DNA of 64,000 bases from Bradymonas sediminis (GTDB lineage Bacteria > Myxococcota_A > Bradymonadia > Bradymonadales > Bradymonadaceae), in the NCBI RefSeq assembly GCF_003258315.1, contig NZ_CP030032.1, forward strand, positions 2,829,804 to 2,893,803, given 5' to 3'. Position 1 is the first letter of the stretch. Each line of letters opens with the position of its first letter. Shown here one piece after another: positions 1 to 8,981 of this stretch. The notes beneath the pieces are model-generated. The model ran no database searches and had not been told where the DNA came from. It saw only the letters and a program-made list of their open reading frames with translations. Both the position numbers and the translations under genes were made by a program.

Positions 1-69
1 CCAAATGGCAGAAGCTCTAACCTGGCAAACCGTGGCTCCCTAGCCTCCCCATTTTAGCGACGCCGATTC

Positions 70-2499
70 ATGCCATCGACCGACGACACAGAGCTCGCGC
101 AGGCGAGCGACACGGGAGCTCCCAGCGACTTATCGCTGCTGCTGCACGATGCCCTGCTGGTCAGCCTCGCGGCGCTCTTCGCGCTCTTATTCGGCGGCGT
201 CGTCTACCAATTCTACGAGACCGACGCGGCCCTTTTTTGGAACCCCAACCTCCTCGCCGCGACCGGGTATATCTGGCTGCCGAGCATCGGCGCGACGCTA
301 TTTATCTGCGGGATGCGCCGCGCTCTCATCGGCGCGCGAAGCTTTAATAAGCGCGTCATGCTCGCCGTCTTGACGCTGGTCTACGGGCTCGGGTTTAGCG
401 GCGTTCTCTACTTTTTGGGGCGCGCCCTGGGCTTGCAGGATTTCTGGCTCTTCGCGGGTGTCGGCGCGCTCTTATTGGTCTACCCGATATTGCGCTTTGC
501 CTCGGAGCGGCCGGGGCTTTGCAGTGTTTTGATGCTCACGCTACCCGGGATGCTCCTGGGCGCGGCGGGCGTCTCCTGGCTTGAGCAGCGCTATCTTTTG
601 GTCGAGTCGCTGGGCGACCAATTTATGGACCCCAACGCTCAATTACTCACCGTATTAGCGCTACTGGTCGTGGCGTCGGGGGCCGCCTTAGTTCCCCATT
701 TTGCCGACCTTGCGATGCGCGAAATCCTGCGCACACACACCCGCCTGGCCGCCGCCACATCGGGCATCCTGCTCCTCGGCGCGCTCGCCCTGAGCTGGCT
801 AAATCGCGCTATTCTTGTTCCCCGCCTCTATTTGGAAACCCATCTGGTCCTGGGGTTTTTCGAGTGGCTCCTGGTCTTAGGAGCGCTCGGATGGCTCTCG
901 GTTTTAAGCCCCTCCTATACGCGACCAACGGGCAAAAACCTGCGCCCAAAACTCGCGATTCTTGGCTTCCTCATTTTGGGGAGTCACGGGCTTTTATTCT
1001 TCGCGCCGTCGAGCCCCGGACAGCCGATTCCGCGTCGAAGCGACTACCTCGCTGAACTCTTCGCCCAACCCTATTTGCTGGTCTTCGATAAGGATGAGGA
1101 CGGTTATCTGCCGGCCTACCTTGGCGGCGCGGACTGCGACAACGCCCGCGCCAGCGTGAACCCACTGGCTCGCGAAGTGCTCGCCGACGGCGTCGATGAT
1201 AATTGCCGAAATGGCGACGCCCCGGCCGAAGAGGTCGCCCCAGCGGCGGTGCTCCCGGGTGGTAATGCGCGCCTCGTTATCGTCATCAGCGTCGATATGC
1301 TGCGCCCCGACTTTATGCAGGTCTACGGCGCCGAACACGCCACCACGCCCTACCTGCACGCACACCGCGATGAGTGGACCCGTTTCGAGCGCGCGTACAC
1401 CTCCGGGGGCATCACCACCCTCGCCCTACCGAGCCTTTTGCGCGGGCGCATCCCGCTGGCGATCGACTTCGAGCCGGCCTACCGAACCCTCGATTTTCGC
1501 TATGTCTTCTCCGACAAAGACAACGATATCAACCGCGTCTTCGCCTCGCCGCGCGCCGACAAACACCCCACGATTGGCGATATCTTCCGGCAAGCCGGCC
1601 TCCCCACCCGGGCGATCGTCGACGACGGCCCGGCCGGTATTTTCCAAAAAGGCTTCGGCTTCGAGACCGGGTTTGACACCTTCCATTACCCTAACCTCCC
1701 CGAGGGCCCGGGCCCCGAGGCGTGGAACCTCGACGCCCTCACCGACACCGCCGTCTCGCTGATCGAAGACGGCAAAGCCGAGGGCTTCTGGTGGCTGCAT
1801 ATCTACGACCCACACGCCGCTGACCCGCCCTGTCGCGACTTCGACACGACCCCGGGGCTTGGGTGTTATCGCGACGCGATTCTCGACGCCGACCAGGCCA
1901 TCGGGCGCATCGCCGAGGCGCTGCGCGCCGCCGGCCAATGGGACGACACCGCCCTATTTATCACCTCGGATCACGGCGAGGCGCTCGGCGAGCACGGGCT
2001 GTCGCATCACGGGTTGGATTCCTACGAGGAATTTGTGCGGATTCCTCTGCTCGCGAAATACCCTGCCGGGACCCCGACGGGCGAAGTTGTCACGCGCCCG
2101 GTGTCGCTCATCGACGTGTCGACCACCGCCCTGGGCGTGGCGGGACTTCAGCCGCCGGCGAGCTTTCAGGGCGAGGATTTGCGACGCTTAACCGAGGGCG
2201 CGAAGCGTCGGTTTCCTGTTATTTCGCAGCTACTTATCACCAACACCATGGGCGCGCCGTATCGCCAACAGACGCTGCTTATCGACGGCAGCGCGCGGCT
2301 GATGCTCGACCGCGTCACCCACAAAACCTGGCTCTTTGATATCGCCGACGACCCCGGGCAAAAATCACCGCTGATCGTGAACGGCGTCGGCGCTCCCGAC
2401 GCCCAATCCAAGGCCGACGCGCTTCGCCAAGAACTCCTCGACGCGCTCAACGCGATGGAGGCCGTCGGCCCCGAATCGCGCGCGACGAAATTTCCCTGA
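70..2499 (+). CDS. Membrane-anchored sulfatase/phosphotransferase-superfamily enzyme with MopE-like metal-binding motif
   Basis: 809 residues. The first ~325 residues contain about nine hydrophobic segments, so the protein is polytopic. Residues ~338-386 form a Cys/Asp-rich segment (DKDEDGY, then GGADCDN, then DGVDDNC) that matches the MopE-type putative metal-binding motif. From ~398 a sulfatase fold follows: VISVDM with D408, the segment TTLALPSLLRG (449-459) and ITSDHGEALGEHG with D634/H635. When the 449-459 segment is aligned to the sulfatase signature ending in LLTG, Thr449 occupies the position of the formylglycine Cys. This is as in LtaS/EptA-type phosphotransferases, so hydrolysis of sulfate esters is less likely than phospho-group transfer or cleavage. 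The substrate is unknown. The catalytic domain is presumably periplasmic. ATG start; no strong ribosome binding site seen. Confidence 0.8.
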   Translation: MPSTDDTELAQASDTGAPSDLSLLLHDALLVSLAALFALLFGGVVYQFYETDAALFWNPNLLAATGYIWLPSIGATLFICGMRRALIGARSFNKRVMLAVLTLVYGLGFSGVLYFLGRALGLQDFWLFAGVGALLLVYPILRFASERPGLCSVLMLTLPGMLLGAAGVSWLEQRYLLVESLGDQFMDPNAQLLTVLALLVVASGAALVPHFADLAMREILRTHTRLAAATSGILLLGALALSWLNRAILVPRLYLETHLVLGFFEWLLVLGALGWLSVLSPSYTRPTGKNLRPKLAILGFLILGSHGLLFFAPSSPGQPIPRRSDYLAELFAQPYLLVFDKDEDGYLPAYLGGADCDNARASVNPLAREVLADGVDDNCRNGDAPAEEVAPAAVLPGGNARLVIVISVDMLRPDFMQVYGAEHATTPYLHAHRDEWTRFERAYTSGGITTLALPSLLRGRIPLAIDFEPAYRTLDFRYVFSDKDNDINRVFASPRADKHPTIGDIFRQAGLPTRAIVDDGPAGIFQKGFGFETGFDTFHYPNLPEGPGPEAWNLDALTDTAVSLIEDGKAEGFWWLHIYDPHAADPPCRDFDTTPGLGCYRDAILDADQAIGRIAEALRAAGQWDDTALFITSDHGEALGEHGLSHHGLDSYEEFVRIPLLAKYPAGTPTGEVVTRPVSLIDVSTTALGVAGLQPPASFQGEDLRRLTEGAKRRFPVISQLLITNTMGAPYRQQTLLIDGSARLMLDRVTHKTWLFDIADDPGQKSPLIVNGVGAPDAQSKADALRQELLDALNAMEAVGPESRATKFP

Positions 2500-2618
2500 C
2501 CCCCAATGAGACCAACATCCGCGCCGAGCCAAATTGCCCTGCCAAGCCTGGCGCGTTATGGTCCCCGCGCTGCGCGGTGTCTCTATTTCAGCGCATCTTC
2601 TAATCCGTTCGAAGGACG

Positions 2619-4196
2619 ATGGCTTTGCAGATAACTTCACCCAACCCCAAAGCGCTTTTGCGATGGTTAAAGACGCCGGTCTTCTGGCTATTTTTGGTCA
2701 TCACGATCAGCCTGAGCTATAGCTGGATGTCGCCGCAGATCAGCGCGCCCAACGAGCGCTCGCGCATCTATTTGACGATGGCGGTGGTGGACTCGGGCAC
2801 GCTCTCGCTAAACGAGCAGATCGACAAATACGGCACACCCTTTGATATCGCCAAACGCGACGGCCATTTCTACTCCGACAAGGCCCCGGGCTCGAGCTTT
2901 TTGGCGGTGCCGGCGTTCGCGCTGTACCGACTCCTTGGCGGGTCGGATTCCATCGAGAAGGCGCTGATTTTCATGCGCCTATTCGTCATGGTCCCCTTCA
3001 CGCTGCTCGGGCTTGTATTCCTGCGAAAAACACTGCTTGGCATCGGCATCCGCGAGAGCATCGCGAACCGCACCACCGTCGCGTACGCGCTGGGGACGAG
3101 CGTCTTTCACTACGGCGCGGCGTTTTACGGACATGCGCTGGTCGCCAGCGCTGCGCTCGGCGCAGCGCTGGGCATCCAACGCGGCTTGAGCAGCGAGAAC
3201 CCGCGCGCACGGTTTTGCTGGCGCGTCTTCGCGGGGTTTAGCGGCGGGATGGCGTTTGCCATCGAATACCAGGCGGCGCTGATCTGCGTGGGCATCGCCA
3301 TCGCCTATCTATCGGTGCGCGAACACCGCACCATCACCGCCGTCCTCGCCCCCGCGCTGGGCGCGTCGGTGTCGGTGGGCGCGACGCTTGTCTATAATAT
3401 CTTCGCCTTCGGCGGCCCCTTTAAGACCAGCTATAATTTCCTCTTCTATAATTACTCCGAAGAGGTGCATTCAAAGGGGCTCTACGGCATCACCTTGCCG
3501 AGCGCGGAGTCGGTCTACGGGCTTTTATTTAGCCCATCGCGCGGCATTATTTTATGCGCGCCGCTGGTCTTCGTGGGCATCCTCGCGCTCGGCGCGATGT
3601 GGCGCCACACCCGCTGGCTGGCGATCTATATCGGCTTTTGCGCGGCGACGTTCTTCTTGATGGCCGCCGGCTCATCGGTGTGGTTTGGGGGCTGGTCTTT
3701 TGGGCCGCGCCTGCTCGTTCCGATCTTCGGGCTCACCGCCATCGCCGCGGCCGCGGGGCTCGAAGAGCTCTCGGACCGCCCGCTCCTCTCGACCCTCGCG
3801 CACGCCTATATCGCCGCCGGCATCGCCTATAATACGCTGGTGACCACGGCGTTCCCGGAGCTGCCCCCGCGCATCACCAACCCGCTGCAGACCGTCGCCC
3901 TGCCCCTCTTCGAGCGCGGAAAGCCCTCGCCAAATCTAGGCATGGCCCTGCTCGGGCTCGAAGGGTCGGCGTCGGTGATTCCGCTGGCGCTCCTCATCGT
4001 CGCGGTGATCGGTTATTTTCTCTACCAACGCGCGACCCCCGACCGGCCGCCGCTGTGGCGCAGGAGCATCGTTGCCGTCTCGGCGGTGGCGGTCTTATTT
4101 GGCACCTTTGTCTATGAATATCCCGAGAGTGACTCGGCCAAGTCGAGCCAGAAATTCGTTAAATTCCTGAGCTCTAGGCGCATCGACCCGAAGTGA
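2619..4196 (+). CDS. Polytopic membrane protein, GT-C glycosyltransferase-like
   Basis: 525 residues with roughly 12-13 hydrophobic segments. The first periplasmic loop contains APNERSRIYLTMAVVDSGTL and then RDGHFYSDKAPGSS. A later loop has WFGGWSFGPRLLVPIFG. This pattern resembles multi-pass membrane glycosyltransferases of the GT-C/ArnT-like superfamily, which move a sugar from a polyprenyl-phosphate donor onto an envelope acceptor. No specific family can be named with certainty. GAAGGA lies eight bases before the ATG, which supports the start. It follows the sulfatase-like enzyme on the same strand after ~120 bp, so the two may act on the same envelope glycan or lipid (inference). Confidence 0.7.
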   Translation: MALQITSPNPKALLRWLKTPVFWLFLVITISLSYSWMSPQISAPNERSRIYLTMAVVDSGTLSLNEQIDKYGTPFDIAKRDGHFYSDKAPGSSFLAVPAFALYRLLGGSDSIEKALIFMRLFVMVPFTLLGLVFLRKTLLGIGIRESIANRTTVAYALGTSVFHYGAAFYGHALVASAALGAALGIQRGLSSENPRARFCWRVFAGFSGGMAFAIEYQAALICVGIAIAYLSVREHRTITAVLAPALGASVSVGATLVYNIFAFGGPFKTSYNFLFYNYSEEVHSKGLYGITLPSAESVYGLLFSPSRGIILCAPLVFVGILALGAMWRHTRWLAIYIGFCAATFFLMAAGSSVWFGGWSFGPRLLVPIFGLTAIAAAAGLEELSDRPLLSTLAHAYIAAGIAYNTLVTTAFPELPPRITNPLQTVALPLFERGKPSPNLGMALLGLEGSASVIPLALLIVAVIGYFLYQRATPDRPPLWRRSIVAVSAVAVLFGTFVYEYPESDSAKSSQKFVKFLSSRRIDPK

Positions 4197-4306
4197 TTCT
4201 GCGCGTGGCTGGGCCGGATTTTCGTCGATAATGCCGCTGGAGAATCGGCGCTAACTACGATACGCTTAATGCGTGAGAAATTCCCGACTGAACATCCCTG
4301 GTTTGC

Positions 4307-7300
4307 ATGTCTAAATACGAAGAAGGTTCAGCCATTGCGGGGCGGTTCGTCGTCCTTGAAAAGATCGGACAGGGCGGAATGGGAGCGGTTTATCGGGCTC
4401 TTCAGACCTCGCTCGACCGCGACGTTGCGCTCAAGGTTCTGCACTCCGACAAGGCCTTTACCGCGCGCGCGCGCCGCAGATTCGGCCGCGAAGCGCGCGC
4501 GATTGCGCGCCTAAATCACCCGCATATCGCTGGCGTCTACGACTTCGGCACCGACAACGACGACCAGACGCTGTGGTTGGCCATGGAGATGGTCGACGGC
4601 TACTCGATGAGCAAGCTGCGCCGCAAGGACGTCGATATCGTCCAGCTCGCCTCGCTGACCGACCAGATTTTAAGCGCGCTGTCGGCGGCCCACGCCCGCG
4701 GCATTATTCACCGAGACCTCAAGCCCTCCAATATCCTCGTCGGCCGCGACGACGCCGGCCGCGAGGTCATCAAGCTGGTGGACTTCGGCCTGGCCGCGAC
4801 GCAATCGGGCGACCTCGACCTCACCAACGCCCCGGGCGGCCTCGACGAAGACGACGGCGAACCCACCAACGAGCGCATCATCCTGGGCACCCCGCGTTAT
4901 ATGGCGCCCGAGATCTTCCGGCGAAAACCCGTCGACCCACGCGTCGACCTCTACGCCCTGGGCGTCATCCTCTTTGAGATCCTCTCGGGCCAACCGCCCT
5001 ACCCCGGCGACGACCCCAAGCTGGTGATGAACGCGCACCTGCACACCCCGATTCCTCAGCTCAAAGTGCGCGGCGGCCAGGACCTGCCGACCGAATTCGA
5101 GCGCTGCATCTACGCCCTGTTGACCAAAGATCCCGACGAGCGCATCCAAACCGCGGCCGAAGCGCGCGAGCGCATCCAGATGGTGATCAACCAATTCAGC
5201 TACGTGCCGTGGATGCTGCGCGGCCCGCAACTGCCGGGCGGAAACCCCTTAAGCCACCCCGGAAATATGACCGGCGGGGGCTTTCTGAGCGGCTACGGCG
5301 GCCAGACCGTGCCGCCGGCGGCGATCTTCGGGGGCACATCTGATTTCGCCATGCCCAGCACCCAGAAGGCCCCGCTGGTCGGGCGCCTCGACGAGCGGCG
5401 CAGCATCGAGCGGCGCGTGCGCCGCGCGGTCGAAGACGGCGCCGGCGGGTTGATTTTCGTGGAAGGCCCGCCCGGCGTCGGCAAGTCGCGACTGGTCGAG
5501 TGGATTCGCGTGCGCGTCGAGGAATCCGGCGTGATGCGCGTGGTCGAGGGGAGTTATTCGCGCAGCACCGGCGGCTTCAACGGGGTGCGCGCCATCCTCG
5601 AGGACGTGCTCGGCACTCGCGACGCCTCCTACGACCAACTGCCCTATTTGATCCGCACTCGCCTGGAGCATTGGGGCTTCGCCAAGGCCGAGATTGAACA
5701 GGCCATCAGCCTGATGCAGCCCGGCGGCGAAGACGCGGTCTTTGAGGCGCCCGACTTCGACGCCACCCGCGCGACCACCCGGCGCGAGCAGATCTTCTCG
5801 ACCCTGGAGAATATCCTGCGCCGCGCGGCCCGCGAGCGCCCGCTGTTGATCATGCTCGAAGACCTGCATTTCGCCGGCGAGCCGACCAGCGCCTTCTTGG
5901 AGCATCTGTCGGTGGGCCTGCAATTTGACCCCGCCCCGCTGATGGTGATGGGCACCGTGCGAAGCGGCGAGGTCCGCAGCGCGCCGCATCTCTTCGACGC
6001 CCTTGAGCGCCTCAAACGCGTCAAGGTCGACGACGTGCTCCACCTCGATTTGGGGCGCATGAAGACCGCCGAGATCGTCGAGCTTATCGAGCACCTGGTG
6101 CCCGTCGAGGACAGCGTCTCCAAAGAGATCGCCCGGCACGTCTCGGGCAACCCGCTGCACGCCACCGAGCTCTTGCGCTACCTGCACGAGAGCCAAAAGC
6201 TGCGCTACCATAACGGTAAATGGGCGCTGGCGCCCGGCGTCGATATCGAGTCCGAGATCCCGACCGAGATCGCCGATATGATGCGCTACCGCGCCCGTCA
6301 GGTGTGGGAGAATTACGAGGACCCGGCCGCCATGAAGGCCGTGCTCGAGCGCGCGGTCATCCTGGGGCGCCACTTCGACTTTCGCCTGCTGCAGTCGATG
6401 CTCGCCCGCGAGCCCGCCCAGCCGTTTAGCGATGTCCTCGACGCCACCCTCGAGGTGCTGGTGCGCGACTCCATCCTGCGCGAGGTCGGCCACAGCGGCG
6501 AGGATATCCTGGAGTTTGACCACGTGCTGATGCGCGAAGTCCTACTCCAAGACATGGAAGGCCGCCGCTCGCTGCGCAACCTGCACCGCCTGGCCGCCGA
6601 GGCAAAGATCGACTTCTTCAGCGAGCGTATCGACGCGCACGCCGAAGAGATCGTCGAGCATTATCGCCGCGCGCGCGAGCCCCAGGGCGTCTATATCTAT
6701 ACCCTCAAGGCCGCCCGCGCGGCGGCGAATTCCTCGGATTTGCCGCGCGCGATGGAGCTTTACCGCGAGGCCGAAGAGCTGTCGGCCGCCGCCAGCGGCA
6801 GCCCGCTCGACGGCCTGTTGGCCGAAGCCTCCTACGTGCTTCAAAGCGACGAGGTCGCCCTCGAGGTGGCGCATCTGGAGCGGCGCGTGGGCGAATACGA
6901 CGCGGCGCGGCTGCACTATCGAAAATTGCTCAGCGGCGACCACCTTCCGGTCACCCTCTGGGCGCGCTGGGGCCTGGGCAAGCTCGCCGAGCGCCGCGGT
7001 GATTTTAACGAGGCCAGCGGCTGGTACGAGGCCGCGCGCCGCGAAGCCATGGCATCAAGAAACCGCGGACTCGTCGACCTCGACACCCGACGCGTCGACG
7101 GCGTGTGCCTATTGGCCCTGGCGAGGATCGCCTGGATGCGCGCACAACTCGCGCTGGCCGACCAGCACCTGGCCGAAGCCCAGCGCATCGCCGAAGACAT
7201 CGGCGATATCGGGCTGCAGACCGACGTGTTGGAATGCCGAGCGAATGTTGAATCCAGCCGCGCCGACTTCCACAGAGCCGACGCCTATTGCCAACGCGCC

Positions 7301-8074
7301 GCCGGGCTGGCCGCGCGCATGGGCGACCCGGAGCGCAGCGGGCGCGTGCAACTGACCACCGCCGCCTTGCTGGCCGAGATCGGCGAACCCGAGCGCGCCT
7401 TGAAGCTGCTGACGGACGCCCTGGCGACCTTCCAACAGCTCGGCAAAGAACACCTCGAGGCCGAGTGCCTGCTGTTGATGGGTGTGATGCAATGGCAGCG
7501 CGCCGACTATAAACCGGCCGCCAGAAACCTGCGCACCGCGCATAAAGCCTTCAGCCGATTCGAGGACCGCCGCGGCCTCACCCGCTGCAAATACCACCTC
7601 TCCTGCCTGGCGCTGAGCATCGGCCGGCACAAAGAGACGCTCTCGCTGGGCCGCGACGCGCTGGCGGGTTTCCGCAAGCTCGAAGACCCCCGCCATATCG
7701 CCGCGACCCAACTTCTGCTCGCCCGACTCCAGCGCGACCTCGGCAAGCTTGAGTCCGCGCTCAAATTGGTCGAGCGCGCCGAGGCCGACTACCGCACCAT
7801 CGAAGACGAGCGCGGCTGCCTGGCCTGCCAATCGGTCCAGGCGTTGATCTTGGAGCAGATGGGCGAGCGCCTGCGCGTCGACCAACTGGTCAAAGAAAAG
7901 ATCATCAAGGGGCTCGCCCAGAACCCTGCCTTGCATCGCTTTTCTTCCGAAGACGCGGCCTGCGCACTTGACGAGCTTTCCCGATTGCTCAACCTTCGTG
8001 ACCCCAGCATGGCCATCGAGGTCGACGGTATCGCTGAGCAACTCTACCAACGCCTGGGGCGCGCCAACGCCTGA
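4307..8074 (+). CDS. Ser/Thr protein kinase fused to AAA-type ATPase and TPR domain
   Basis: 1255 residues. Residues ~12-290 are a complete Hanks-type kinase: glycine loop GQGGMGAV, Lys43 in VALKV, catalytic HRDLKPSN with Asp137, DFG with Asp159, and the GTPRYMAPE activation segment. A linker leads to an ATPase domain starting near 355 (LVGRLDERR), with Walker A GPPGVGKS at 387-394 and a Walker B-like LLIMLEDLHF. The C-terminal half (~780-1250) is helical TPR-like repeats. The architecture matches the large PknK/AAA-16 signalling proteins common in Myxococcota, where the repeats are thought to sense a partner and the ATPase to switch the kinase. There is no membrane segment, so it is cytoplasmic. 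It is monocistronic by spacing (110 bp before, 85 bp after). Confidence 0.92.
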   Translation: MSKYEEGSAIAGRFVVLEKIGQGGMGAVYRALQTSLDRDVALKVLHSDKAFTARARRRFGREARAIARLNHPHIAGVYDFGTDNDDQTLWLAMEMVDGYSMSKLRRKDVDIVQLASLTDQILSALSAAHARGIIHRDLKPSNILVGRDDAGREVIKLVDFGLAATQSGDLDLTNAPGGLDEDDGEPTNERIILGTPRYMAPEIFRRKPVDPRVDLYALGVILFEILSGQPPYPGDDPKLVMNAHLHTPIPQLKVRGGQDLPTEFERCIYALLTKDPDERIQTAAEARERIQMVINQFSYVPWMLRGPQLPGGNPLSHPGNMTGGGFLSGYGGQTVPPAAIFGGTSDFAMPSTQKAPLVGRLDERRSIERRVRRAVEDGAGGLIFVEGPPGVGKSRLVEWIRVRVEESGVMRVVEGSYSRSTGGFNGVRAILEDVLGTRDASYDQLPYLIRTRLEHWGFAKAEIEQAISLMQPGGEDAVFEAPDFDATRATTRREQIFSTLENILRRAARERPLLIMLEDLHFAGEPTSAFLEHLSVGLQFDPAPLMVMGTVRSGEVRSAPHLFDALERLKRVKVDDVLHLDLGRMKTAEIVELIEHLVPVEDSVSKEIARHVSGNPLHATELLRYLHESQKLRYHNGKWALAPGVDIESEIPTEIADMMRYRARQVWENYEDPAAMKAVLERAVILGRHFDFRLLQSMLAREPAQPFSDVLDATLEVLVRDSILREVGHSGEDILEFDHVLMREVLLQDMEGRRSLRNLHRLAAEAKIDFFSERIDAHAEEIVEHYRRAREPQGVYIYTLKAARAAANSSDLPRAMELYREAEELSAAASGSPLDGLLAEASYVLQSDEVALEVAHLERRVGEYDAARLHYRKLLSGDHLPVTLWARWGLGKLAERRGDFNEASGWYEAARREAMASRNRGLVDLDTRRVDGVCLLALARIAWMRAQLALADQHLAEAQRIAEDIGDIGLQTDVLECRANVESSRADFHRADAYCQRAAGLAARMGDPERSGRVQLTTAALLAEIGEPERALKLLTDALATFQQLGKEHLEAECLLLMGVMQWQRADYKPAARNLRTAHKAFSRFEDRRGLTRCKYHLSCLALSIGRHKETLSLGRDALAGFRKLEDPRHIAATQLLLARLQRDLGKLESALKLVERAEADYRTIEDERGCLACQSVQALILEQMGERLRVDQLVKEKIIKGLAQNPALHRFSSEDAACALDELSRLLNLRDPSMAIEVDGIAEQLYQRLGRANA

Positions 8075-8159
8075 ATAGTTCATCCAGATAGCTCTAGCGC
8101 TCGCGCTGAGCGATGATCATCTTCGCCTCTATCCTCTCTTCATCACGCACAGAGACCGC

Positions 8160-8978
8160 ATGAATTACCCCCAGCTCAAAGATCATTGGACCCCATATAT
8201 TTTAACGATGGGCGATAATTATAAGAGGCTGAATCTGGACCTTGATCTTGGCAAAGCACCGGTCCAACTGCGCGTTGAAGACGAAGAGAACGCGGAGTTT
8301 TGCTCCATCCTGAACCGGGGCAACCAGCTCGCGTTTGGCGGCCCCAAAGATATGGGGATGCCGCTGTGGGTGATGCTCGACTGCGCGATCCTGCCGTCAG
8401 CGATGGCCGGGTTTATGCTGCCGCGCGAGTACGTCCCGACGGAACTCTTGCAGGACCTGGGCGTCGACGATGATTACGACGGCTATGTGCCCATCTCGGA
8501 GTATTGCGCCTGCCCGACCCTGGAGCCCGGCACCTTCTCGGGCTTCTCCCTGCACAGCCATATCACCGGACACGGATTGGCCACGCGCACCAAGGCATTC
8601 GCCCTGGCGGTGCTCGGCGCCAAACGCCAGATCGGCGTGACCCAATTCGACAACCCCGCGATTCGCGTGCATGTGCGCTTTGGCGCGATGGAAATAAAGA
8701 TCCACCGCCCGATTATTCACACCCATTCCGAAGATAGCTTTGTCTATCAGCTCGACGTGCCGGAAATTGGGGAGCTCATGAAAATCGCGCGCGGCGAGGT
8801 CGAGTTTGGCCCCGTCGAGATCCCGAAAGGACAGCGTTGGTCCTTTTTGCACGACGACGAATTGGCCCACGGGCGCCTGCGCGAGCACCTCGCCAATGGC
8901 GGGCGCGCCTGGCTGATTCCGCCGGGTTGGCGCGCCACCGAGCGCGGCTTTAAGATCTATATGGTGCTGGGCGAATAA
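8160..8978 (+). CDS. Conserved-looking protein of unknown function
   Basis: 272 residues, no signal peptide and no membrane segment, so probably cytoplasmic. I do not recognise the family. It has a mixed alpha/beta look with a Cys pair (EYCACP), an SLHSHITGHG segment and a basic stretch KIHRPIIHTHSED. The His clusters could bind metal but nothing proves it. Codon usage is like that of its neighbours. The ATG follows the kinase gene by 85 bp on the same strand and the next gene is convergent, so it is either alone or a weakly linked second gene after the kinase. Confidence 0.7.
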   Translation: MNYPQLKDHWTPYILTMGDNYKRLNLDLDLGKAPVQLRVEDEENAEFCSILNRGNQLAFGGPKDMGMPLWVMLDCAILPSAMAGFMLPREYVPTELLQDLGVDDDYDGYVPISEYCACPTLEPGTFSGFSLHSHITGHGLATRTKAFALAVLGAKRQIGVTQFDNPAIRVHVRFGAMEIKIHRPIIHTHSEDSFVYQLDVPEIGELMKIARGEVEFGPVEIPKGQRWSFLHDDELAHGRLREHLANGGRAWLIPPGWRATERGFKIYMVLGE

Positions 8979-8981
8979 GCC

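Noticed and set aside
5249-6523. Long open frame on the minus strand (424 codons) opposite the kinase gene
   Set aside because: It lies inside a clear kinase/ATPase gene and has the low-complexity Leu/Ala/Gly composition of an antisense shadow in GC-rich DNA.
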